A stretch of 64,000 bases of DNA from Parvularculaceae bacterium (GTDB taxonomy: Bacteria > Pseudomonadota > Alphaproteobacteria > Caulobacterales > Parvularculaceae). The stretch lies in assembly GCA_021776465.1 (NCBI GenBank), contig JAJFFU010000113.1, positions 84,772 through 148,771 of the forward strand, written 5' to 3'. Below are positions 27,096 through 35,578 of this stretch, piece by piece. The notes under the pieces are model-generated. The model made no database searches. It saw nothing but the letters and a program-made list of their open reading frames with translations, and had not been told where the DNA came from. Within the stretch, counting starts at the first letter, position 1; every line of letters begins with the position of its first letter. The position numbers and the translations under genes were made by a program.

Positions 27096-27400
27096 AATGG
27101 TGCAAGGAAAAAGAAAGTTTATGTGGTTACATCCTTAAAATTCCATATGAAGATATAAAAAATGTGGAACAAGAGAATAAAACTAACTTTATCCAGAACG
27201 ACAACATGAAGTTGCAAAAAGCGCTGAAAAAACATGGTTATAACATAGGTCCAAAGGTTGATAGATGCACAGATTGCGGTAGGAGGTTAAAGGTTATGTT
27301 TCAAATAGATCGGAGTAAGCCAACTTGGACTGTTTTCCGATATTTACCAGCACACAAGAAGAAAATAAAGAAGAAAAAGATGGGAAGTAAAAAACAATGA
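27092..27400 (+). CDS. zinc-ribbon protein, tandem paralog 2
   Basis: GTG start gives MKWCKEKES...RCTDCGRRL...LPAHKKKIKKKK, aligned with previous gene. Confidence 0.6.
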   Translation: MKWCKEKESLCGYILKIPYEDIKNVEQENKTNFIQNDNMKLQKALKKHGYNIGPKVDRCTDCGRRLKVMFQIDRSKPTWTVFRYLPAHKKKIKKKKMGSKKQ

Positions 27401-27648
27401 AATATTTTTGTCGCCTGTGTGGCGAATTTCCAAACCCTAGGGGACAATGCCTATGCTCGCACAGAGAATATAAGGGTGATTGGGTTTATCCTGATGGATC
27501 AAAACCAAATGTTGAATCAAAGCGCTCTCGTGGTGAGGAGATAGAAGTTGTTACAGAAGGGTTTATAAAAAAGGGCGGACAGAATATACGTTCTAACGAT
27601 TGGAGGCCGAAAGCGCCAGGTGGTAGCAATGTGAGTAAGGGACAATGA
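27397..27648 (+). CDS. small Cys-rich hypothetical protein
   Basis: YFCRLCGEFPNPRGQCLC. Confidence 0.6.
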   Translation: MKYFCRLCGEFPNPRGQCLCSHREYKGDWVYPDGSKPNVESKRSRGEEIEVVTEGFIKKGGQNIRSNDWRPKAPGGSNVSKGQ

Positions 27649-27872
27649 AATATTTTGTATTTGTGTATGATCAGTTTTACCCAAGAGGCGGGATGAACGA
27701 CTGCGTAGGAAAAACAGACACAATCCTTGAAGCTGTAGCTCTTTTGAAGAGTAGAGACAGGAGTGACGCTTACGGTGATATTTACGATGCAGAGAAGGAT
27801 ATGGTTGTAGCCGAGTTTAGAGTTTTCGGGAGAGATGCTGAGTGGAAACAATCGTACAAGATAGATCCATAG
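27645..27872 (+). CDS. hypothetical protein
   Basis: coupled ORF; stop codon lies inside the following tRNA. Confidence 0.6.
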   Translation: MKYFVFVYDQFYPRGGMNDCVGKTDTILEAVALLKSRDRSDAYGDIYDAEKDMVVAEFRVFGRDAEWKQSYKIDP

Positions 27873-27937
27873 TTAAACAGATATAACAAGGGCCTCCTAA
27901 GCTCTAGTTCTGGGTGCAATTCCCGGTGGGTCTACCA
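27863..27937 (+). tRNA. tRNA-Arg(CCU)
   Basis: acceptor AGATCCA/TGGGTCT, D-stem GTTA/TAAC, AC arm AGGGC CTCCTAA GCTCT, T-loop TGCAATT, CCA. Confidence 0.8.
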
Positions 27938-28164
27938 GTCAAGGGTTTTATGATATGCAAGGGAAGGTTTGGAAACGAGTTGCGGTCGAACTAACATTCT
28001 CTCCGCGAGGGAACCAAGCTCTTTGTAAGGAGAACCGACTGGTAAGGTGTATGCTTTGGTCCCCGCGCTAGCGGGGTGCGAGCGGTAGCTGTGGCGGGGT
28101 ATCGGCCCAAGTAGATGAGCACCAAGTGGGGATCATGGCCCCACCTTGACATAAGAAATAATAT
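27938..28164 (+). ncRNA. non-coding structured interval
   Basis: no convincing ORF; hairpins CCCCGC-GCTA-GCGGGG and GTGGGG-atcatgg-CCCCAC. Confidence 0.35.
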
Positions 28165-28297
28165 GGGGCAGTAGCTCAGTAGTAATTCCGCAAAGGATCC
28201 GGGGGGTTTGTCTCCCCCGCAGTGAGCGGTAAGTCTGGAGCGCCGGGGCAATGACATAACCCGGAGGTCGTAGGTTAGAGCCCTACCTGCCTCTCCA
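28165..28297 (+). tRNA. tRNA-Met(CAU)-like with D-loop and anticodon-loop insertions
   Basis: acceptor GGGGCAG/CTGCCTC, D-stem GCTC/GAGC with 60-nt loop, AC stem CCGGG/CCCGG with 12-nt loop ending CATAA, T-stem GTAGG/CCTAC, TCCA. Confidence 0.65.
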
Positions 28298-28318
28298 TAA
28301 GATATTCAGAGAATGTGC

Positions 28319-28347
28319 TTGAAAACAGTGTGAAATTGAGGTATACT
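28319..28347 (+). promoter_or_regulatory. sigma70-like promoter
   Basis: TTGAAA-N17-TATACT. Confidence 0.75.
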
Positions 28348-28352
28348 TTGGT

Positions 28353-28814
28353 ATGAATATCTTTGTTCTTGATGAGAATCCAAAACTTGCTGCTCAGTAT
28401 CAGTGCGATAAGCACGTAGTTAAAATGACGTTGGAGACAGCACAGCTTTTGTGTTCAGTGTATGAAGATGCGCCTTATCGTAGAACTCATTATAACCACC
28501 CTTGTTCTATTTGGGTTCGTGAGAGTGTTGATAATTTTTCGTGGCTTATTGTTCACGGGATTGCACTGGCAAACGAATACACATTTCGTTATGGGAAGGT
28601 TCACAAATCTCAAGCAGTGATTGAATGGGCTCGGAACAATCCTCCTCAACTACCAGAGATTGGTTTGACGAAGCATGTTCTTTGTATGCCAGAAGAATAT
28701 AAAATAAGTTGTGTTGTAACATCATACCGTAACTATTATAGGGGTGATAAATCTAGATTTGCATCTTGGAGACGAGACAGGGTCCACCCTACGTGGTGGG
28801 TAGATAATATATAA
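28353..28814 (+). CDS. conserved phage/bacterial protein (MNIFVLDxxPxLAAQYQCDKHVVKM family, function uncertain)
   Basis: distinctive N-terminal motif. Confidence 0.7.
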   Translation: MNIFVLDENPKLAAQYQCDKHVVKMTLETAQLLCSVYEDAPYRRTHYNHPCSIWVRESVDNFSWLIVHGIALANEYTFRYGKVHKSQAVIEWARNNPPQLPEIGLTKHVLCMPEEYKISCVVTSYRNYYRGDKSRFASWRRDRVHPTWWVDNI

Positions 28815-28889
28815 GCGGGTATGATGTAACGGCTAGCATAAGACTTTTCCAAGGTTTTTGTTTGGGTTCGAATCCCAATATCCGCTCCA
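28815..28889 (+). tRNA. tRNA-Gly(UCC)
   Basis: acceptor GCGGGTA/TATCCGC, AC loop TTTCCAA, T-arm TTGGG TTCGAAT CCCAA, CCA. Confidence 0.8.
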
Positions 28890-28917
28890 TGATTAATGTT
28901 TCATTTAGGAGAATATC

Positions 28918-29145
28918 ATGACTATCAAAGAACTGATTGAAGAACTGTCTAAGCTGAACCCTGACATGGAAGTAGTGACTAATGGACACAGTGATTGTGG
29001 GTCATCTTATGATGATGCTTACGTAGGGGAAGTTTTGCCCCTGAAAAGGTATAGAAACCGTAGTTGGCGAGGGAGCTACTATGATCGAGATGTTATAGAT
29101 ATTTACCCAGAAGATGAATCGTTTCAAGCTCTAGTGATTGAATGA
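28918..29145 (+). CDS. hypothetical protein
   Basis: RBS aggaga. Confidence 0.6.
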   Translation: MTIKELIEELSKLNPDMEVVTNGHSDCGSSYDDAYVGEVLPLKRYRNRSWRGSYYDRDVIDIYPEDESFQALVIE

Positions 29146-29246
29146 ATATACAAGAAATTAATCAATTGGTGACGTTCTTCTATGCATTTTCAGCACTTAT
29201 ATTGTTGATGCTAGCAGTGGCTCCGCCAATTATGAGGAAAATGTAG
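29142..29246 (+). CDS. 34-aa transmembrane microprotein
   Basis: ATGA overlap; MNIQEINQLVTFFYAFSALILLMLAVAPPIMRKM. Confidence 0.4.
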   Translation: MNIQEINQLVTFFYAFSALILLMLAVAPPIMRKM

Positions 29247-29351
29247 AAGTGAACAGAGAAAAGAACACGGGGTGCGACCCTTGGAGTGATTGCGAAAAGA
29301 AATATATGAAAAGAAGGCGAAGGAATAAATTAAAAAGGAGGCTACGAAAAT

Positions 29352-29768
29352 ATGGCTACTAATGATAAGGGCGGATTTACGGCGAAAGAAAAGGCACCGC
29401 ATGCTACACCAATTTTTGTACCACAGATTTTGATTGCTGTGGTTGCACTTGTGACATCAATTTTTACTGGACATTCTGAACATATTGGAATTCCGGCTTA
29501 TGTAAATATGAGTGAGGGGGCAGAGTTTGCTTTTGTTATGTCTTCATACTTGTTTCTTGGGTTTGTGTGTGAAGTGTTGTATTCGGCAAGCGAGCTTAAA
29601 TATAAGGGACAAACAAGAGATCGGGACAATCATCCTCCTGTAGGAATTCTACTTATCATTTGGCCCATTGTATTTGTTTTTGGTGTTTGCCTATGTTTTG
29701 AATGTGTGGGAAACAGGTTAGTGGCTGAGACAAGAGTGCTCCTTGGCCAAGCTAAAGAAGATGCTTAG
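29352..29768 (+). CDS. membrane protein (paralog of 26195-26455)
   Basis: shared SIFTGxSxxIGIP and LLG ends. Confidence 0.65.
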   Translation: MATNDKGGFTAKEKAPHATPIFVPQILIAVVALVTSIFTGHSEHIGIPAYVNMSEGAEFAFVMSSYLFLGFVCEVLYSASELKYKGQTRDRDNHPPVGILLIIWPIVFVFGVCLCFECVGNRLVAETRVLLGQAKEDA

Positions 29769-29967
29769 ATTTGCAATGGGGGAAGATTGGGAAGAAGAAA
29801 AAATCATCTTTCCTAACGGAGATTCTCATTACAGGCTAAAACACATCCCTACAGGGTTAGAAACTGACGGATTAGATAGACTGCAAACATATGAAAACAT
29901 CCTACACGTAATGGGGCGTTTGGTGACGAGGTATAAAGATGAGCTTACTAAAAGTTATTCTCCTTAG
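29743..29967 (+). CDS. hypothetical protein
   Basis: coupled ORF. Confidence 0.5.
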   Translation: MAKLKKMLRFAMGEDWEEEKIIFPNGDSHYRLKHIPTGLETDGLDRLQTYENILHVMGRLVTRYKDELTKSYSP

Positions 29968-30322
29968 CTGTATAATTCTTTTTACATCATGTACAGCTAT
30001 GGAGATGTCTAGAGAGCCTTTAAACAATAGTATTACGAGCACTTGTTCACGCCTGGGGGCTGTAGACGAAACATTGGCCGATGATGCCTATACGGCTTTA
30101 TATGGGGCTAGAAACATGGGTGTAGGAGAGGCAGAGGCATACATTGCCTGTCGGCATATTCTCAATCTATTGATCGTAGATTATCTCAAATCTGCACGTA
30201 TAGTATGTACGGAGGGAGAGCTATTTGTCAAGCTCTACCAATGTCGAGATATTTTACGTGCATTTGATGAGGAGAATAGCGAAGCCTTATGTTACCTGAG
30301 AACGTCAGCCTTGAAGAAATAA
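29939..30322 (+). CDS. putative lipoprotein
   Basis: MSLLKVILLSCIILFTSC lipobox-like N-terminus. Confidence 0.6.
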   Translation: MSLLKVILLSCIILFTSCTAMEMSREPLNNSITSTCSRLGAVDETLADDAYTALYGARNMGVGEAEAYIACRHILNLLIVDYLKSARIVCTEGELFVKLYQCRDILRAFDEENSEALCYLRTSALKK

Positions 30323-30735
30323 ATGAAGTAAAGAAATCATACATTCCGTACGTAAGAGCAACAATAGCATATATTATCTCCGACCTGAAGCTTGAAGAGA
30401 TAGAATTAATAATAAAATTCAAGCCTGAAGAAAAGATGGTGACAACGTACGGTCATGCATATTACAGTAAACATTCCCACACTCCATATATTATTCATAT
30501 TGATAGTACGATGGAGCTAAATCACATGCTTACAATCATTTCGCATGAGGTGAGACATGTGTGGCAGCAGTACACAGGTAGATGGGTGTATGACAGGGAA
30601 AAGAAATTGGATTTTTGGCGAGGAAAGAGCTTGAAACATTACGCCCATGAGGATATAATTGAACAAGATGCTATTAGGTATCAAAAGAAAATTGAGCGAT
30701 TTATTGCGGGGCTACATTACGGGAGAAAGATATGA
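30289..30735 (+). CDS. putative zinc metallopeptidase
   Basis: ISHEVRHVWQQ HExxH motif with downstream HEDIIEQDA. Confidence 0.65.
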   Translation: MLPENVSLEEINEVKKSYIPYVRATIAYIISDLKLEEIELIIKFKPEEKMVTTYGHAYYSKHSHTPYIIHIDSTMELNHMLTIISHEVRHVWQQYTGRWVYDREKKLDFWRGKSLKHYAHEDIIEQDAIRYQKKIERFIAGLHYGRKI

Positions 30736-31334
30736 TGAATGTGATTAAGTTGTTGTTTGCACGACTAGATAATAAGCTACAGGGGATGGAAGATAGGATT
30801 GTTGGTAGAGTGTTGGAGGGGCTAATTGACCAAACGGAAAACCTTGAAGACAAAATTGATATAGAATTGGAAATGTTGCGGTCGGAACTGAGCACTTGCG
30901 AGTTTGGAAAAGATAGCGAAGATGAAAAGGTAGCTTGGTGTCCGCTTTCGGATGATGACTACCCAGATGATCCCACACCTGAAGAGGTGTATGCTGGGAG
31001 CCTACATTATGTTCTAATGATGATGGATGGGAGAAATTACACTCACACGGAAGCTCTTAAAATGTGGAAAGCGGGTAGCTCAATTGAAGATGTAGACGGC
31101 CCGTGGGTTTATGTCATTAGAGATGGTGGTAACACTATTGATATGCAATGGGGCGCAGGTAGAAAGTGTGTGTCCTACTTTGAAAGGGGAAAGATTAGCG
31201 ACATTGCTAAGCACATTGCTGAAAATTGGAATGGGTGTGCAGAGATGTCCACCGAAAAAGGGATCAGATTTCACAATTCTCATCCCGAAGAAGATGAGAG
31301 TGATGTTCAGGATTATAAGGATGTGTGGGAATAA
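30732..31334 (+). CDS. hypothetical protein
   Basis: ATGA-type overlap. Confidence 0.6.
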   Translation: MMNVIKLLFARLDNKLQGMEDRIVGRVLEGLIDQTENLEDKIDIELEMLRSELSTCEFGKDSEDEKVAWCPLSDDDYPDDPTPEEVYAGSLHYVLMMMDGRNYTHTEALKMWKAGSSIEDVDGPWVYVIRDGGNTIDMQWGAGRKCVSYFERGKISDIAKHIAENWNGCAEMSTEKGIRFHNSHPEEDESDVQDYKDVWE

Positions 31335-31350
31335 AAATAGGAGATAGAAT

Positions 31351-32154
31351 ATGAAAAAATTGTTAATTGTAGCGTTAATCATGTGGGTGTCTGTTGGGAT
31401 TGTTTTTGCTGGGGATTATATTAAGTTTGTCGATGGAGATAAGCCTCAAACAGGAAAGCTAATGATCGCTGTAGAATCTTTTACAAAACAAGGGGTTCAA
31501 GTAGATTTGTACGGCGTTGTTCATATGGCAGACAGATCTTATTACAGGAAGGTGCAGCGCGATCTAAATAGCTATGACGTGGTCCTTTATGAAGGGATTA
31601 AGCAAGGGGATAAACCAAACAAAGAAACGCAAGTGCTTAATCTTTTTCAGCTAGGAATGGCTAAGGTGTTTGGCTTTCAGTTTCAGAAGACTGGAATTGA
31701 TTACACGGGGAAAAACTTTGTACATGCTGATATTGATGCAGCAGCACTAAAGCGCGGGATGAAGGGGGAAAAACTTACACCTATTGAGGGACTGGGAATT
31801 ACAAAAGAGCAGATGGGTTTGTTCAAGCCGTTCCTCTTGAAGGCGGGTGTGTACATGGAAATGTATTTTATGCAGAACCCAGAGGTGAGGCGTAATCTGA
31901 AATACACATTTGGCAAGCAGCTTGCTAACACAGATATCGAGAAGCAGCTATCTCCTCAGATGAGAAAGGCTATCATTATCGACCGCAATCAGATTGTCAT
32001 GAATGTGTTGAGTGTTCAGATTAAAGATTTGCGAAAGGATAAGTTTGCTATTTTCTATGGTGCTGGACACAACCCTGATTTTGCTAAGCGTCTACTTGCC
32101 AAGGGATGGAAGAAGGGGCCTAAGCGCTGGATGGTTGCTTGGAATATTCGATAA
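31351..32154 (+). CDS. exported TraB/GumN (TIKI-like) family protein
   Basis: signal peptide ending FAGDY; YGVVHMADRSYY, VVLYEG, FYGAGHNPDFAKRL. Confidence 0.7.
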   Translation: MKKLLIVALIMWVSVGIVFAGDYIKFVDGDKPQTGKLMIAVESFTKQGVQVDLYGVVHMADRSYYRKVQRDLNSYDVVLYEGIKQGDKPNKETQVLNLFQLGMAKVFGFQFQKTGIDYTGKNFVHADIDAAALKRGMKGEKLTPIEGLGITKEQMGLFKPFLLKAGVYMEMYFMQNPEVRRNLKYTFGKQLANTDIEKQLSPQMRKAIIIDRNQIVMNVLSVQIKDLRKDKFAIFYGAGHNPDFAKRLLAKGWKKGPKRWMVAWNIR

Positions 32155-32206
32155 TAATAAAAAAAAATAAAAAGAATAAATAATAATAATAAATCGTAAC
32201 ATTTTT

Positions 32207-32236
32207 GGCCAGCATATTTTTGCTGGCCATCTTTAT
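32207..32236 (+). terminator. Rho-independent terminator (weak U-tract)
   Basis: GGCCAGC-atattttt-GCTGGCC-ATCTTTAT. Confidence 0.6.
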
Positions 32237-32264
32237 AGGATAACACATGTATAGGAGAACACAT

Positions 32265-32741
32265 ATGGATGCGACAGAAAGAATAAAGAGAGAAATTGTA
32301 GGGCTAAAGTTTTTTAGCAATACGCTGAGTAGAATGTATGATTATTGGAAAAGTGGTAAATATTCTTGTACAGACATCGTGAGTAAAAGGCTAAGCGGGG
32401 CAGTACTTGTGTGTGGTGGGGTAGAGATGCGTACGCCAGGGCATATAGAGCATGATAGAATGGTTGAATTTTGTAATGACATGAGCACCCTTATCGATAA
32501 AATTTATGATGATGGATACAATGCTGCTATTGAAGATGTTAGGAATGGCCTTGACAATAGAGAATTGATTAGCAGAGTTAGTTCTCTAAAGGTGCAGGCA
32601 GATGTTTTGTCACTGCATAACAACGATCTCAAAAATTTGATTGGCGATTTGTATGCTAAGGTGTTGAAAGATAGTAATAAGAACATGAGGGCGGCCAATG
32701 TGATTAAGAAAATTGAAGATGAAGATGATGTCCCATTTTAA
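32265..32741 (+). CDS. hypothetical protein
   Basis: RBS aggaga. Confidence 0.6.
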   Translation: MDATERIKREIVGLKFFSNTLSRMYDYWKSGKYSCTDIVSKRLSGAVLVCGGVEMRTPGHIEHDRMVEFCNDMSTLIDKIYDDGYNAAIEDVRNGLDNRELISRVSSLKVQADVLSLHNNDLKNLIGDLYAKVLKDSNKNMRAANVIKKIEDEDDVPF

Positions 32742-32918
32742 AATGTGCAAGATGTGCATTAAATAATTAAGCTCACATAGATTGAAAAATAATACATAGG
32801 GCTTCTTTCGACCAATTAACGTTATTTAGCGAGGGCAGCAGCAGCCCTATATGTATAGGCATCAAAAAAACTACTGCACTTCCTTGAAAGTGGGATAAAG
32901 ATGTCGTAGGCTTTAGAC

Positions 32919-33104
32919 ATGGAAGCGAACGAAGCACTTGGGAATGATCGATGGACACTGACGAATGCCTTTGTTGGGTTCGTGGTGGACAACGTGTCTG
33001 AGGAGATGGCGAGGATTCTCATCCTGCTAGTTTTTCTCATTATTCCTCTTGTAATTCTCCACCTTTCACTGTATCTTGTAGTGGGTAAGAGGGGATGGCG
33101 CTAA
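32919..33104 (+). CDS. small membrane protein
   Basis: strong TM segment. Confidence 0.45.
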   Translation: MEANEALGNDRWTLTNAFVGFVVDNVSEEMARILILLVFLIIPLVILHLSLYLVVGKRGWR

Positions 33105-33141
33105 AACGAAAGCAAGACGACGAAAAAAAAATGAAAGCGGC

Positions 33142-33170
33142 TTGCAATCGAGAGCATCGCACCCTATACT
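33142..33170 (+). promoter_or_regulatory. sigma70-like promoter
   Basis: TTGCAA-N17-TATACT. Confidence 0.7.
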
Positions 33171-33250
33171 GAATGTAGCAACGCAGGAACGACCTGCAAA
33201 AATTAATCATGGCGAGCCAAGAGGCTCATAAAAAAAGAAAGGAGATGGAC

Positions 33251-34600
33251 ATGAATGAAGCTACGACCACCGAGGCGCCTGACGTCGCGGTAGATAACAA
33301 TGTAATCGGGATTGACCGGGTGAAGGCACTCGTGCCACACGTCACCGTTGAGAGCTTTGTCCCTCAGGCTGATGCACCGAAGGCCAAGCGTCAGGGATAT
33401 TCGCATCAGCTTCACAAGAAGTTCCCGCTGATCGAGGTGAGCAAGCTGCGTTTCGAGGATGGGTTCAACAGTCGCCCTGCCTACACTGGCATTCAGAAGC
33501 TGTCGGACGATATGTATCGGGATGAAAACCATCTGACCGATCCGTACCAGAAGATGCCGCTGACGGTTCGCTTTGCAGAGATTGATGGCGAGGCGCTGCC
33601 TGTTGTTCTGACGGGCCACCGTCGTTCGCTGGCTGGTGTCATTGCAAAGGAAGCGTTCGAGGGCCGTGATACGTACATCATGTATTCGGTTGCTGGTGAT
33701 GACGTCGTCGCTAACGGCATCGCTCATATCGATGAAAACCTCGACACGTTCAACCAGAACTGGAGTGCGAGTGAGCTTGGTGTTGCTTGTGACGAGTTTG
33801 TCAGTCGGATGAAGGCGGCCGGCGAGAAGAAGTGGACAAACAAGATGCTGGCTGAAAAGCTGGGTGAAACCGAAGTGACGATCAGTAGGGCGCGCAAGCT
33901 CTCTCGTGAAATCTCTCCGGCGATTCGCTCTCTTAACGCCAGCGGTGTCCTCTCGGCTGCACACCTACACCTTCTGACGAGCAACCGTAGCACTGGTCGT
34001 CGCCAGGTGCCGTACGCGGTGCAGAACAAGCTGGCTGAGAGCATCAAGGAACTCATGGCCGATATGGCTAAGGCGGGCGAGGTTTCGGAGGATGAGGTGC
34101 TCGGTACGCACGCTTTCTCCAGCGCCAGTGCAGGCAAGATTAAGTCTGCAAGAAAGGCGTGGGGAGGTGACCCGCAGGCTCCGCCCAAGCCTCCGAAGTC
34201 GGGTGTTGCGTACAAGCTGGCGAACACCAAGATGGATTTCCTGACGGACGTCCGCTCTGTCCTGGCAAAGGATGAGGAAGATATCTCGGAGTACGAGATC
34301 GGACGTGTGCACGGTATGGCTATCATGCTTGGTTACGATGGTGGCGGCGTCCGCGAGGAGCTTGTCGAGTTCCTCAGCAAGGTAAGGACGTTCGAGCACA
34401 TCGGGCAGGCGAAGGACCCCGAGACGGAGCCGGAGCCGAAGAAGGCTAAGAAGGACGAGCCTGTGGCTACTGTCATCGTCCCGGCTGACCTGGGCAGTGA
34501 CGAGCCGGAGGACGGCTTGACGGAGGACCCGCGCGGTGCCCTCAGCGATGACGAGATCGCGGCTCAGGAAGCCTTCGCGGGCGACCTTTCGGGCGAGTAA
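33251..34600 (+). CDS. ParB-like protein
   Basis: PLTVRF...LPVVLTGHRRSLAGV ParB/Srx-type core, HTH KMLAEKLGETEVTISRARKLS. Confidence 0.7.
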   Translation: MNEATTTEAPDVAVDNNVIGIDRVKALVPHVTVESFVPQADAPKAKRQGYSHQLHKKFPLIEVSKLRFEDGFNSRPAYTGIQKLSDDMYRDENHLTDPYQKMPLTVRFAEIDGEALPVVLTGHRRSLAGVIAKEAFEGRDTYIMYSVAGDDVVANGIAHIDENLDTFNQNWSASELGVACDEFVSRMKAAGEKKWTNKMLAEKLGETEVTISRARKLSREISPAIRSLNASGVLSAAHLHLLTSNRSTGRRQVPYAVQNKLAESIKELMADMAKAGEVSEDEVLGTHAFSSASAGKIKSARKAWGGDPQAPPKPPKSGVAYKLANTKMDFLTDVRSVLAKDEEDISEYEIGRVHGMAIMLGYDGGGVREELVEFLSKVRTFEHIGQAKDPETEPEPKKAKKDEPVATVIVPADLGSDEPEDGLTEDPRGALSDDEIAAQEAFAGDLSGE

Positions 34601-34615
34601 GAACGAAGAAGCGAG

Positions 34616-34644
34616 GGAGGGGCTTTCGCCCCTCCCATTTTTGC
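34616..34644 (+). terminator. Rho-independent terminator
   Basis: GGGAGGGGC-tttc-GCCCCTCCC-ATTTTT. Confidence 0.9.
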
Positions 34645-34663
34645 ATAATAAAAGGAGAATAGT

Positions 34664-34840
34664 ATGGAAAGCTGGCTTGGTGTGTTTTATATTTGTGTGG
34701 CTGCATACTTTGCTTGTATGCAGGTTCTAACAACTAAAAACTTCATGAGCGTTGTCGTGTTTAAGGTGGTTCCTTTGATGCTATGCTTTGCATCAATTAT
34801 CTTTGTTCTATTGCATTATGGCTACATCATCAAGGCGTAA
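34664..34840 (+). CDS. small membrane protein (58 aa)
   Basis: RBS aaaggag; hydrophobic. Confidence 0.6.
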   Translation: MESWLGVFYICVAAYFACMQVLTTKNFMSVVVFKVVPLMLCFASIIFVLLHYGYIIKA

Positions 34841-34858
34841 ATAAAACCGGAGAAAGTA

Positions 34859-34984
34859 ATGGACAACGCTCAAGACGTAGTGTACACTGATAGTGAAGAT
34901 GGTGAAGAGAACGACGAAGCAATCGTTGCCGCTTCAATCGAGGACGAGGGTCTGGGGATCTTCGACTCTTTCGGGCTAAACTAA
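34859..34984 (+). CDS. acidic microprotein (41 aa)
   Basis: MDNAQDVVYTDSEDGEENDEAIVAASIEDEGLGIFDSFGLN; RBS ggaga. Confidence 0.5.
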   Translation: MDNAQDVVYTDSEDGEENDEAIVAASIEDEGLGIFDSFGLN

Positions 34985-34998
34985 ACAAAGAGGTTGAC

Positions 34999-35181
34999 AT
35001 GCGAAGCAAGGGAATTTACAATGTAATTGCCAGCGATGGCATCGAGGCTTTCCAGAAGGCCAGCGAGCAGTCGCGAGCTAAGGGGCGCAACCCAGGCTCT
35101 ACGATTGACTACACGCTCGATAGCGAATTCATGGGGCTGAAGAGCTACACTGTATTTATTCGAGAGGATTATGTTGCCTAA
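34999..35181 (+). CDS. hypothetical protein
   Basis: ORF. Confidence 0.55.
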   Translation: MRSKGIYNVIASDGIEAFQKASEQSRAKGRNPGSTIDYTLDSEFMGLKSYTVFIREDYVA

Positions 35182-35371
35182 GAGGAAGGTGGAGTATATA
35201 ATGCATAAGGATGAAAGCTTCAGGCTCACCAAGTGCGCATACAATCACTGGACTGGCAAGCTAGACGTTGAAGGAATAGGAAAAATTTCTTATGTTCATC
35301 TTGCAAACAAAGTGAGTTTCACGTATGCTAAGTCATGCGCGGGGTTGGCTGAATCACTACTGAGAGAATAG
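35171..35371 (+). CDS. hypothetical protein
   Basis: overlapping start. Confidence 0.5.
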   Translation: MLPKRKVEYIMHKDESFRLTKCAYNHWTGKLDVEGIGKISYVHLANKVSFTYAKSCAGLAESLLRE

Positions 35372-35373
35372 AC

Positions 35374-35577
35374 ATGGCGAAAGAAATTATTTTTGTAATG
35401 ACACTACCAGTTTTTGGGAAAAGTGTTGTTTGCATGGTTGACGGAGAGATCATTTCGGTGTATGATGAGGAGTATGCAGTGGACGTGACAGATCTTGTTG
35501 ATGTTGAGCGTGCTGGCCTCATCTACGAAGAAGAGAAGAGAATTAAGGCGCTACGGAAGATCGCCCAGGAGAAATAA
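35374..35577 (+). CDS. hypothetical protein
   Basis: ORF. Confidence 0.5.
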   Translation: MAKEIIFVMTLPVFGKSVVCMVDGEIISVYDEEYAVDVTDLVDVERAGLIYEEEKRIKALRKIAQEK

Positions 35578-35578
35578 A

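Noticed and set aside
27879-27937. Apparent D-armless tRNA-Arg(CCU)
   Set aside because: A better acceptor (AGATCCA at 27863) lies upstream and gives a normal D-arm GTTA/TAAC, so the tRNA is canonical and overlaps the upstream stop codon.
33203-33964. Long minus-strand ORFs opposite the ParB-like gene (33203-33964, 33724-34326, 33965-34399)
   Set aside because: High-GC antisense shadow ORFs; the plus-strand protein has recognisable domains.
34860-34889. Promoter-like TGGACA-N17-TACACT at 34860
   Set aside because: It coincides with the first codons of a well-formed small ORF (MDNAQDVVYT), so it may be chance; not listed as a promoter.
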